Shown: positions 38,218-46,824 of the stretch, piece by piece | Layout: each line of letters opens with the position of its first letter | Position numbering within the stretch: the first letter of the stretch is position 1 | From: Alteromonas abrolhosensis | GTDB lineage: Bacteria; Pseudomonadota; Gammaproteobacteria; Enterobacterales; Alteromonadaceae | Assembly: GCF_001953635.1 (NCBI RefSeq) | Contig: NZ_MEJH01000003.1 | Location: forward strand, 954,670 to 1,018,669 | DNA: 64,000 nt | Direction: 5' to 3' | The notes under the pieces: model-generated | Seen by the model: only the letters and a program-made list of their open reading frames with translations | Told to the model about the DNA's origin: nothing | Databases searched by the model: none | Made by a program: the position numbers and the translations under genes

Positions 38218-38616
38218 ATGACCCAGTTCGATGAAAGAGAAGAATGGTACGAGTTTAACCAAGAAACTATTGATGCCCTTCTAGAAGATGGCAGCCAAGC
38301 CGATGCCGACTATACCATTGAGCACCACTTCGCCAGCACTGACTTTGACGTGCTGGAAAAGGCGGCGGTGGATGCGTTTAAAGCGGGTTTTGAAGTCACT
38401 GACGCAGAAGAGCTAATGCTTGATGATGGCGAAACCATTTTCTGCTTCGACGCTATTGCAGAACGAAAGCTAGATATCGAAAAGCTTAACGCTGATTCTG
38501 ACACTCTGCTAAAAATTGCCGACAAGCACGATGTTACCTACGATGGTTGGGGGACTTACTTCGAATCTCGTGAAGAAGGTGAATACGAAGAAGAAGATCA
38601 CTATTTCGACGACTGA
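38218..38616 (+). CDS. rraB: RNase E inhibitor RraB
   Basis: Small acidic protein that binds RNase E and alters degradosome action. It follows E. coli RraB throughout ([49 protein letters not shown]) and ends in a strongly acidic tail. ATG 38218 gives 132 residues; GTG 38209 would add three. Confidence 0.95.
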   Translation: MTQFDEREEWYEFNQETIDALLEDGSQADADYTIEHHFASTDFDVLEKAAVDAFKAGFEVTDAEELMLDDGETIFCFDAIAERKLDIEKLNADSDTLLKIADKHDVTYDGWGTYFESREEGEYEEEDHYFDD

Positions 38617-38732
38617 TCGCTAAGACTCCCTCACCTATTTAACTGAGCAGGCGTTAAGTTAGCCTTCAGCTTTTGTTCATCTTTTTCCGTCAACAATGAC
38701 ACTGTCATAATCGATTGGAAAAGGATGGACAG

Positions 38733-39548
38733 ATGAAAAAGTTACTTTTCTCACTTACCACATATTCTGCTATTGCAACGTTACAGCTTGCGCTTATGTC
38801 ACCTGTGCATGCCAGTACCGATAGTAACTCTCACGACAAAACCGTGACCTCGAACGAATACCGCTACGATAAGCCTTTTGTAGCCGCCGAATCGCTGTTG
38901 CCTAAGACCTCCGGCGCTTTAACAAACGAAGAAACAAACTCTCAATCTGCTGATGAAGATCAGTCTGATCAACCCCCCCTTACCAAGGCGGGTAAGCATC
39001 AACAGCATTTGGCCGTGAGTAAGTCCTCTAGCGATATCGTGGTTAGTAGTGTTAACGAATTCTGGATATACGAGAGCTGGGTCACGCTAGCGCATGATAT
39101 CGATTACGATGGTTACCACTCTACGTTTTCGATTGAGTTTGATGCCGACACCATTTTTACTCGTGCACCGGTATACGCTGTGTTGTATTTAGGTAAAGAC
39201 GGGGTTTACGAATCCATCCACGTTTCATCAGAGTTTTATATTTACTCGGAAGATTCAACAGACACTTTCACCATCGAAAGTACACTAGTGTCTGGTTATC
39301 CACCCGGTGAGTACGACATTCTTTTAGAACTTTACGATGCCGATACCGAAATGCTTGTGGCGTATACTGATGCCTATGACGATGGTGCGCTGGCCTATCT
39401 TCCACTTGAAAGTGAAAACCATGAGTACGTGGTTGAAGATACGGTAGTCATAGTAGAAGAGCATGGCGGGGCCTGGTCTTTACTTCCACTGTGCCTATTA
39501 GGTGGCATTGTACTTGTTAGACGAAGTGTTAGGCGCCAACACGGCTAA
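38733..39548 (+). CDS. Secreted protein with GlyGly-CTERM-like tail (choice-of-anchor H type)
   Basis: A signal peptide (MKKLLFSLTTYSAIATLQLALMSPVHA) is followed by a charged low-complexity stretch, a beta-rich domain with aromatic and acidic motifs (SVNEFWIYESWVTL, HVSSEFYIYSEDST), and a C-terminal GG, hydrophobic helix and Arg cluster (GGAWSLLPLCLLGGIVLVRRSVRR). This tail matches the GlyGly-CTERM sorting pattern handled by rhombosortase in gammaproteobacteria. ATG 38733 follows AAGGA. Function unknown. Confidence 0.7.
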   Translation: MKKLLFSLTTYSAIATLQLALMSPVHASTDSNSHDKTVTSNEYRYDKPFVAAESLLPKTSGALTNEETNSQSADEDQSDQPPLTKAGKHQQHLAVSKSSSDIVVSSVNEFWIYESWVTLAHDIDYDGYHSTFSIEFDADTIFTRAPVYAVLYLGKDGVYESIHVSSEFYIYSEDSTDTFTIESTLVSGYPPGEYDILLELYDADTEMLVAYTDAYDDGALAYLPLESENHEYVVEDTVVIVEEHGGAWSLLPLCLLGGIVLVRRSVRRQHG

Positions 39549-39568
39549 CTATTTTGGAAAACTAGTCG

Positions 39569-39608
39569 GCCAAAAGCTGCATTCATGCGCAGCTTTTGGC
39601 TATTTTTT
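39569..39608 (+). terminator. Terminator after the GlyGly-CTERM protein gene
   Basis: GCCAAAAGCTGC pairs perfectly with GCAGCTTTTGGC around an 8-nt loop, followed by T6. Confidence 0.9.
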
Positions 39609-39715
39609 ATACTAAAGTCTATTATATTATATAAACCTTCTTTTCCAATTAACGTTGATTCGCCAATGTACCAAGGAAAACAGTACATACTGACGCTTTC
39701 AATTGGTGTAGTGCA

Positions 39716-41192
39716 ATGAGCATCGACAATGTTAACTTGTTCAACCTATTAGAAAATACGCAAATTGGCGTAGTCATTCACAATGCTACTGGCGCTGTAG
39801 AGTATGCCAATCCCACGGCGTTAACGCTGCTTCGATTAAGCATAAATAGACTTAAAGAGAAAAGCTAAGACGTGGACTCCTGGGAGTTCATTGACATGCA
39901 AAACAGAAAAGTCCCCTACCACAAACTTCCCATTGCCCAAGTGCTTGCCACTGGCACCGCTGTAAATAACCGGATATTGGGAACGATAAATAAGAGTACC
40001 GATAAAATAACGTGGTTTAACGTCAATGCATATCCCGAAAAGTACAAGGTGAATGGTAATTCGCCATGTTTTGTAGTGGTTTATTTCACTGATATCACAG
40101 CTAAGATTAGTGATTTTTCTTATAAAGATATTGTTCAACACTCACAAGATATGATTTTGGTAACGGAAGCTCAAAATATCGATGCCCCGCTTTTACCTAA
40201 AATTATCTATGCCAATGAAGCATTGTGTAAACATACTGAATATAGCCTTGAGGAGCTATTGGGTGAGACCCCTCGTATTTTTCAAGGTGTCCTAACCGAC
40301 AAAGCCTCTACGCTGCGTATTCGGAAGGCGCTTATTGAGCAACGCCCATGTACCGAAACACTGTTAAATTATACGAAGTCTGGCACGCCTTTCTGGGTTC
40401 AAATGAACATATTCCCGCTTACCAACGAATTCGGTGAAGTTACCCATTTTGCCGCTGTTCAACGCAACGTTAGCGAAATGAAGTTCCAATCTGAACAGCT
40501 AGACAAGCGCAATTCAGAACTTAAGAAAATAAAGCAGAACTTAGAAAGCCTGGTCAACAATCGAACCAGCGAACTTCGTGCTGCTAACCATAAACTAGAG
40601 AAACTGGCATATTATGACGCGCTCACGAACATTCCAAATAGGCGTGCATTTTTAGATGCCTTTGCAAAGTCTTTGAACTTTGCGAAACGCAATGGACATG
40701 CAATGTTGATTGGCATCGCCGATGTTGATCACTTTAAAGCTATTAATGATAGCTTTGGCCACGGATTTGGCGATGACATATTAACCATCGTTGCTCAGAC
40801 AATGCAGCAATTTTTTTCGTCAAGAAGATGCCATTGGCCGCATAGGTGGCGAAGAGTTTGCGTTCTGCATGGTACTAACAAGTCCAGTCTCTCCTCGCCA
40901 ACTACTAGACAGATTTCGCGAGAAGGTCAGTATTCTCCATGAAACCCACCCTCCGTTGAAAGGAAGGCAAGTTACCCTTAGTTTAGGTGCGGTTTATGTA
41001 AGCGATTTAAGAGAGGCAAGCATCAAGCAACTACTTTGCGATGCAGATGAAGCCCTTTATAGAGCCAAAAATAAAGGTCGTAATACGATAGAGTGCGAAT
41101 GTTATGACGATATCGATAACGAAGTGTTAGACCCCTGTGAAGATGGTGGAGCTGGCCCAGAGTCTCATTCTGAACCTCATCATGTTACGTAA
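39716..41192 (+). pseudogene. Inactivated PAS-PAS-GGDEF diguanylate cyclase
   Basis: From ATG 39716 the frame encodes the start of a PAS domain, reaches an in-frame TAA at 39866-39868, and continues in the same frame with the rest of the PAS domain, a second PAS, a coiled coil and the start of a GGDEF domain. A run of seven T (40811-40817) then shifts the frame; removing one T rejoins the reading to the GGEEF motif (RIGGEEFAF) and the intact domain end at 41192. The gene was therefore an active-looking c-di-GMP synthase and now carries two separate lesions. A product restarting at GTG 39872 would lack an intact GGDEF. Confidence 0.85.
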
Positions 41193-41284
41193 AAGCGAAT
41201 ATTGATTCATGGTAACGCTACATGAGCATTTGGTTCGCATCGGCTCACTATTAATAACATAAATCATAAACTTACCAGCTCAAA

Positions 41285-41322
41285 ATCGATTTAGTTGGAC
41301 AGCATCGATTTGGCTGGTCAGC
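41285..41322. repeat. Two tandem 19-bp repeats
   Basis: ATCGATTTRGYTGGWCAGC occurs twice in direct tandem (41285-41303 and 41304-41322), differing at three bases. They lie in the short intergenic region before the RHH gene stop. Nature unknown. Confidence 0.6.
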
Positions 41323-41330
41323 CACACTGC

Positions 41331-41540
41331 TCAGTTTTCTTCCCCATCGGGCGGCTCAATATCTTCAACCTCTACAATCACTTTTTCTACCAGCTTCACT
41401 CTTCCTTGCTTCACTAGCGCTTGTCGTAATACATACTCAATCTGCGCGTTAACGCTGCGCAAGTCATCGGCAGCCCATCGTTCCATGGCGGCAAGTACAT
41501 TTTCATTTATCCTGAGTGGATACGCTTTTTTCTTTGCCAA
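41331..41540 (-). CDS. Small ribbon-helix-helix Arc-like DNA-binding protein
   Basis: The core AKKKAYPLRINENVLAAMER and ERWAADDLRSVNAQIEYVLRQAL is an Arc-type RHH fold. A TTG at 41540 (MAKKKAYPL) is chosen because family members begin there and AAGG precedes it; GTG 41582 would add 14 residues. It follows an SPFH-domain gene and may regulate the pair. The tail is acidic. Confidence 0.75.
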   Translation of the reverse strand: MAKKKAYPLRINENVLAAMERWAADDLRSVNAQIEYVLRQALVKQGRVKLVEKVIVEVEDIEPPDGEEN

Positions 41541-41609
41541 AATAACAAACCTTATGTGCCGCAGTACATCACGCGGCACCACATTTTCAAACTTATGTTA
41601 AAAACCGAA

Positions 41610-42458
41610 CTAATAGATTGTACCTGCATTAATAACGGGCTGCGTCGACTTATCGCCACAAAGCACAACCAAAAGGTTACTTATCATGGCGGCTTTGCGC
41701 TCCTCGTCCAATTCCACCACACCTTTTTCGTTTAAACGATGAAGCGCCATTTCCACAGTACCCACCGCACCGTCGACGATTTGTTTGCGCGCAGCAACAA
41801 TGGCCGATGCTTGTTGGCGTTGTAACATCGCACTTGCTATTTCTTGCGCATACGCAAGGTGACTAATACGAGATTCCAAAATTGTGATCCCCGCTTTCGC
41901 TAGGCGCTCCTGTATCTCTTCTTGTAAGCGTTGAGAAATTTCTACCGGGTGGCTGCGAAGCGCCACTTCCGCTTGCTCGTCGTCTCTCGGGTCGTATGGA
42001 AAGCTACTTGCCATATTACGAATAGCAGATTCACTTTGTATGCGAACAAAGCTTTCATAGTCGTCTACGTCAAACATTGCTTCGGCAGTATCGGTAACTT
42101 TCCAAACTACGATAGAAGCGATTTCGATGGGGTTCCCTTGATTGTCGTTTACCTTGATTCTGGCGCTTTCGAAATTTCTAATACGCAAAGAAATATTCGC
42201 TCTACGGAATAACGGAATTGTCCAGCGCAAGCCTACGTCAGAAACCGTACCTACATAGCTTCCAAAAAACGTCATGACCTTGGCTTGGTTGGGTTGCACT
42301 ATGAAATAGCCCAACCATAAACTTCCCACTAATGCACTTAGGATGACTCCCACTTCGGGATTGCCTGAGACTGCAAAGAAGAACGTTGCAACCTGTGCGA
42401 CTAACAAAACACAAATCATCAAATAGCCGTTTACCGAAAACCCTTTCTTTTCTTTCAT
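41610..42458 (-). CDS. SPFH-domain membrane protein
   Basis: Two N-terminal membrane segments (about residues 8-60) precede an SPFH/prohibitin domain with the signature [35 protein letters not shown] and a C-terminal coiled coil. Such proteins organise membrane microdomains and interact with proteases; role here unknown. ATG 42458 follows AAGGTGAG; the longer frame to 42623 is not supported. The upstream GATATC repeats are a likely control site. Confidence 0.85.
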   Translation of the reverse strand: MKEKKGFSVNGYLMICVLLVAQVATFFFAVSGNPEVGVILSALVGSLWLGYFIVQPNQAKVMTFFGSYVGTVSDVGLRWTIPLFRRANISLRIRNFESARIKVNDNQGNPIEIASIVVWKVTDTAEAMFDVDDYESFVRIQSESAIRNMASSFPYDPRDDEQAEVALRSHPVEISQRLQEEIQERLAKAGITILESRISHLAYAQEIASAMLQRQQASAIVAARKQIVDGAVGTVEMALHRLNEKGVVELDEERKAAMISNLLVVLCGDKSTQPVINAGTIY

Positions 42459-42470
42459 ACCACTCACCTT

Positions 42471-42490
42471 TGATATCATTTTGATATCTT
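42471..42490 (-). promoter_or_regulatory. Tandem GATATC repeat, operator candidate of the SPFH/RHH pair
   Basis: GATATC occurs at 42472-42477 and 42483-42488, 11 bp apart, just upstream of the SPFH gene and overlapping its likely promoter (TATAAT-like sequence at about 42491). RHH dimers often bind such helically spaced repeats, so the gene product at 41331 is a candidate regulator. Confidence 0.45.
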
Positions 42491-42645
42491 TATAATACAA
42501 AAAGTAGCCGTTAGCGAATTTTGATGTGTTACCAAATATGTCAGGCAGCTTTACTATTTTTAACTCGTGGGTAACATTTTTTGGTAACTCTATGAAATAG
42601 ATGCCAGAATGAAGGAAGGTCATCGTTTATTACGGACGTACGTTA

Positions 42646-43929
42646 ATGCCTTCAAACACTGATAAAAAAGTTGCTTCATCTAAGCTGCGCCGCACCTTAT
42701 TGAAAGGTGGCCTCGCTTTTGGCCTAACCGCAGGCGTTACCCCTTTTTCAATAGGAAAAGAGAAGCCAACACTGCGCGTTTTGGGTACCCATGTAACGCT
42801 ACAAGAAGCCATTCGGCAGCGAGCCATGGAAGACTTAGGCATTAATATAGAATTCGAAGCAGGTGGCAGCGCAACCGTTCTTCAAAAAGCATCGATGAAC
42901 CCCGCATCTTTTGATCTATACGAACAGTGGTCCAATAGCATAAACGTACTGTGGCGAGCGCATGCAATTCAGCCCATTGAAAAAAAGCGACTTCTGTATT
43001 GGGAAGAAATAAACGATTTAAGTAAAACTGGAAAGCTGACCAAGAATGCACGAATGGGCGCTGGCGATGCGCCTCATAAAATCATTAATGTGCAAGACGA
43101 TGGTACACTCGGTGCTAACCATACCGACACCATTAGTTTTTTACCCTACGTGCATAATGTCGACTCTTTCGGCTATGACAAGACAAAACTTCCCCAAGAG
43201 TTGAAAGGACAAGAAGAAAGCTGGGGCTGGCTTTTGGACAGTCGCTATTCAGGACAAGTGGGTATAGTCAACGACCCCACAATCGGCCTATTCGACCTAG
43301 CACTTGCCGCCCAAGCCAAAGGTTTCATTCAATTTCAAGACATTGGGGCCATGACAGAGTATGAACTTGATGATCTGTTTAGCTTGCTCATCGAGTTGAC
43401 TCAACTCAATCATTTTAATGGGTTTTGGAACTCAGTTCCCGAATCAGTCGAGTTTATGAAAAGCGGTCGAGTTGCTATTGAAAGTATGTTCTCACCAGCA
43501 GTCTCTTCGTTAAACGGTCAAGACATTCCGGTTACTTTTGCAGCCCCTAAAGAAGGCTATCGTGGCTGGCACGGCGTTATGTGCCTTTCATCAGCATCAC
43601 AGGGCAGAATGAAAGACGTGGCTTATGAATATATGAATTGGTGGCTGTCAGGATGGCCTGGCGCATTTATTGCCAGACAAGGCTATTATATTTCTAACCC
43701 TAAACGTTCAGCTCAGTATCTCTCAGACGCCGAATGGAATTACTGGTACAAAGGGCAAGTAGCATCAGAGCCGCTTAAAGGCCCCGATGGAAATATAAGT
43801 GTAAGGAAAGGAGCCCAGCGAACCGGTGGCAGTTACGAAGAGCGTTTTAGTAATGTTGCTGTATGGAATACTGTTATGCCAACCTATGAGTACAGTTTGC
43901 AAAAGTGGTACGAATTCATTACCGCATGA
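42646..43929 (+). CDS. Tat-exported PotD/PotF-like solute-binding protein
   Basis: A periplasmic binding protein of the spermidine/putrescine type. The twin-arginine signal is at residues 15-16 (LRRTLLKGG). The body has the family pattern of two lobes, with GSATVLQKA, SFLPYVHNVDSFGYD and WGWLLDSRYSGQVG. No ABC permease or ATPase is next to it; a hybrid histidine kinase follows after 54 bp. It may therefore serve as a ligand sensor for that kinase rather than for transport. The ligand is not known. Confidence 0.85.
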   Translation: MPSNTDKKVASSKLRRTLLKGGLAFGLTAGVTPFSIGKEKPTLRVLGTHVTLQEAIRQRAMEDLGINIEFEAGGSATVLQKASMNPASFDLYEQWSNSINVLWRAHAIQPIEKKRLLYWEEINDLSKTGKLTKNARMGAGDAPHKIINVQDDGTLGANHTDTISFLPYVHNVDSFGYDKTKLPQELKGQEESWGWLLDSRYSGQVGIVNDPTIGLFDLALAAQAKGFIQFQDIGAMTEYELDDLFSLLIELTQLNHFNGFWNSVPESVEFMKSGRVAIESMFSPAVSSLNGQDIPVTFAAPKEGYRGWHGVMCLSSASQGRMKDVAYEYMNWWLSGWPGAFIARQGYYISNPKRSAQYLSDAEWNYWYKGQVASEPLKGPDGNISVRKGAQRTGGSYEERFSNVAVWNTVMPTYEYSLQKWYEFITA

Positions 43930-43983
43930 TTTTCGTTAGGTAAAACCCCATCACGTTAATGGAATAAGGCTTTTTAAGTTAAC

Positions 43984-46650
43984 ATGTTATCGTCAATTCG
44001 AATTCAGCTGATCACTGTGCTACTCGCGCTCATTGCGCTCATACTGGCGCAGGGGTTTATTGCCAGAGAAAACCAAGAAGTATTAAATAAGGGGATCTCG
44101 TCGGCCTCAAAAGCCGTGGTGGATGTTGCGCTAGTAAAAGAGCTTGAACGAGATGTTGTAGACTTACAGCGCAACGTGCTCATCTTTAAAGAAAATGCCA
44201 GTAAGTCAGCCATTACACGCTTTAGTCGGCTCATGGTGACCATTAATACCAAACTCGACAAGTTGGCTTTAGTTGATGAAGGTAGCAAGGAACAAGACGA
44301 CAGCTATATCCTTACCAGAATGAAGGAGCATCTCAACGCTTATCAGGAAAATTTCACCCAGGTAGTCGATGCGCGTGCTCAAAGAGACAACCTTCTTGCA
44401 AGAGGCACTCTATCTGAAATTACTTTACTGGAAAAAATACTGAGTGACGCAAAAGCTAGCGGAGACATATCAAGCGAATCTGAAGAACAAGCAAAAACAC
44501 TTCTTATCCGCGCCGAAAATGCCATGTTGAAATACCTGATGAAACCCGACATGAGTTTTATACGGACATTTAATGAAGCCGCTGACTCATTAAGAAATTT
44601 AACGTTGACGCGAAACACGGCTCTGCAAGAGAAAATCGAGCGATTGTCGGAAAAGATTAAAGCCGATTTCGTTAAACTGACGCAGATAATTCAAGGCAAT
44701 CTATTCTTGGTCAACGTCGTAATGGCAGGCTCCGCTAACGAGTTTCTGTATTTAAGCGGAGAGTTAGCTAAAAAGGTAACCACAGACTCTGAGATAGCAA
44801 CTCAACGTACTTATACTCTTGCAGAAAGCACCCAACGTAACGGTGAACTATTTTCCTTAGTTGCCATATTGCTCGCGCTTTCAGCAGCCTTATTTACCAT
44901 GTTTCGTATTTTAGGGCCTATTCGCTCCATTACAGAAGTGTTCAATAAGCTTGCTCAAGGTGTGCAAATTTCTAATATTCCGGGCAGCAGTCGCAAAGAT
45001 GAGATAGGCAAGCTGGCAAAAGCCGCCCTTGTTTTTAGTGACAAAAACCGCGAAACAGAAAAACTGCTTGAGGAAGCAAGAACCATGAACTCTCAACTTG
45101 AGAGTTTAAACAAAGCGATTACTGAAGCGAAAATCAAAGCGGAGCAGGCAACTGCTTCAAAGAGTATGTTTTTAGCCAATATGAGTCACGAAATCCGCAC
45201 GCCAATGAATGGCATTATCGGGCTAATAGAATTGGCTCAGCAGCGAGAACTATCCACTACTGTTAGGGGCTATCTAGACAAAGCTGCGTATTCAGGACAA
45301 ATATTACTTAGTGTTATCAACGATATCCTCGACTTTTCTAAAATCGAAGCGGGAAAACTGAAAATTGAAGAGGTGAGCTTTTCTCTGCACTCGCTGTTCG
45401 ACAACCTTATTGCTGTGATTGCATTACGTGCAAAAGAAAAGAACTTATCGGTTCACTTTACGGTTAACCCTGCCATACCTCCACAAGTTATTGGCGACCC
45501 GTTGCGCATTGCCCAAATCATTATGAACATAGGTAACAACGCAGTTAAATTCACCGAACAAGGCCGCATAGAGATAGAGTTTGATGGCACCTTGAATGAA
45601 AAAGGTAATGTGTTAAACCTCACCATGCGAATTACCGATTCTGGTATAGGTATGAGCGCGGCACAGCTAGACAAAATATTTAAACCCTTTACCCAAGCGG
45701 ATGGTTCTACCAATAGAAAGTACGGCGGCACCGGCTTAGGCCTTGCTATTGTGAGCCAGCTAACTGAGCTTATGAAGGGTCGTCTTAATGCCACGTCTAC
45801 CATGGGTAAAGGTAGTACGTTTGAAGTTGAGCTACCGCTTAAGGCATTTAAAAATCAACCAGGCGTGCTTGAACAAACGCCTCAGCTACCTGTTGATAGC
45901 CTGTATGTTACTGAAACGGCGTTGCTCCCTGAAGCGTATTGCAATCAAATCCAACTGTCCACTAAGTCAACGCTATCCATCGAAGATGCGAAAGCTGCAA
46001 GTGCCTTACCTGAACATATTATTGTAGATATACACGAATTCAGTGAATTTAGACAAAACATAAGCTGGTTAAATACCTTATTGGAAAATGGGAAGTCAGT
46101 GGGGTTAGTGATAGAAAGTGCAGGAAGTGCACTGCAGGCTAAGTACGATTCACTGTGGAAAGGCCCGCTAATAATGCATCCTTTTACACCGGCGCAATTC
46201 GAGCGTTTTGTTCATCAGGTTATTTCAAAAGACGCCAACTATGAAGGCCACCATTTTAGTGACGACTTAGAAGAAACTTCGCTAGAAGGCCACGTACTGT
46301 TAGTAGAAGACAACAACATTAATCAGCTGGTCACCGGTGAAATGCTTACTAACCTGGGGCTTACTTTTGATATCGCAGAAGACGGCAAGCAAGCCGTACA
46401 AAAAGTAGAGAACGCCCCTCAGTACGATTTAATTTTAATGGACGTGCAAATGCCGGTTATGGACGGATATGAAGCTACCAAACAACTTCGCGAGAAAGGC
46501 TTTACCGGCGTGCCAATTATTGGACTATCAGCCAATGCCATGAAAGAAGATAAACAAAGCGCGATAGACGCTGGTATGAATGATTATTTGACCAAACCTA
46601 TTAAGCAAAAGTCGCTGATAAGTATGCTCAGAGAGTATTTAGGCAAGTAA
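43984..46650 (+). CDS. Hybrid histidine kinase with periplasmic sensor and receiver domain
   Basis: Two membrane helices flank a periplasmic helical region (about residues 30-290), followed by a HAMP domain (about 300-360), a HisKA domain with H402 in MSHEIRTPMNG, an ATPase domain with N, G1 and G2 boxes (MNIGNNAVKFTE, GTGLGLAIVSQL), an apparently degenerate receiver-like region, and a C-terminal receiver with D820 in LILMDVQMPVMDG. It follows a solute-binding protein gene, much like TorT/TorS-type pairs. Confidence 0.93.
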   Translation: MLSSIRIQLITVLLALIALILAQGFIARENQEVLNKGISSASKAVVDVALVKELERDVVDLQRNVLIFKENASKSAITRFSRLMVTINTKLDKLALVDEGSKEQDDSYILTRMKEHLNAYQENFTQVVDARAQRDNLLARGTLSEITLLEKILSDAKASGDISSESEEQAKTLLIRAENAMLKYLMKPDMSFIRTFNEAADSLRNLTLTRNTALQEKIERLSEKIKADFVKLTQIIQGNLFLVNVVMAGSANEFLYLSGELAKKVTTDSEIATQRTYTLAESTQRNGELFSLVAILLALSAALFTMFRILGPIRSITEVFNKLAQGVQISNIPGSSRKDEIGKLAKAALVFSDKNRETEKLLEEARTMNSQLESLNKAITEAKIKAEQATASKSMFLANMSHEIRTPMNGIIGLIELAQQRELSTTVRGYLDKAAYSGQILLSVINDILDFSKIEAGKLKIEEVSFSLHSLFDNLIAVIALRAKEKNLSVHFTVNPAIPPQVIGDPLRIAQIIMNIGNNAVKFTEQGRIEIEFDGTLNEKGNVLNLTMRITDSGIGMSAAQLDKIFKPFTQADGSTNRKYGGTGLGLAIVSQLTELMKGRLNATSTMGKGSTFEVELPLKAFKNQPGVLEQTPQLPVDSLYVTETALLPEAYCNQIQLSTKSTLSIEDAKAASALPEHIIVDIHEFSEFRQNISWLNTLLENGKSVGLVIESAGSALQAKYDSLWKGPLIMHPFTPAQFERFVHQVISKDANYEGHHFSDDLEETSLEGHVLLVEDNNINQLVTGEMLTNLGLTFDIAEDGKQAVQKVENAPQYDLILMDVQMPVMDGYEATKQLREKGFTGVPIIGLSANAMKEDKQSAIDAGMNDYLTKPIKQKSLISMLREYLGK

Positions 46651-46734
46651 TATTAACCAGCCTGTATTCTAGAGCACATAGTTTTTGGATACGTGATAGC
46701 CGAGCCTGCTTTTATCTTATATTTAAACTGCCAA

Positions 46735-46767
46735 CAAAAAAGGGTTACCTATTGGTAACCCTTTTAC
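46735..46767. terminator. Bidirectional terminator between the kinase gene and valS
   Basis: AAGGGTTACC pairs with GGTAACCCTT around a TATT loop, with A residues left and T residues right. Confidence 0.9.
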
Positions 46768-46824
46768 TATTCGCTCGCTTGACTGCTCGTTGTACGGGCA
46801 ATCAATGAGCAATTACATTGAGCC

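Noticed and set aside
40791..41192. The second part of the cyclase read as a separate gene
   Set aside because: It begins inside the GGDEF domain and joins to the preceding frame if one T is removed.
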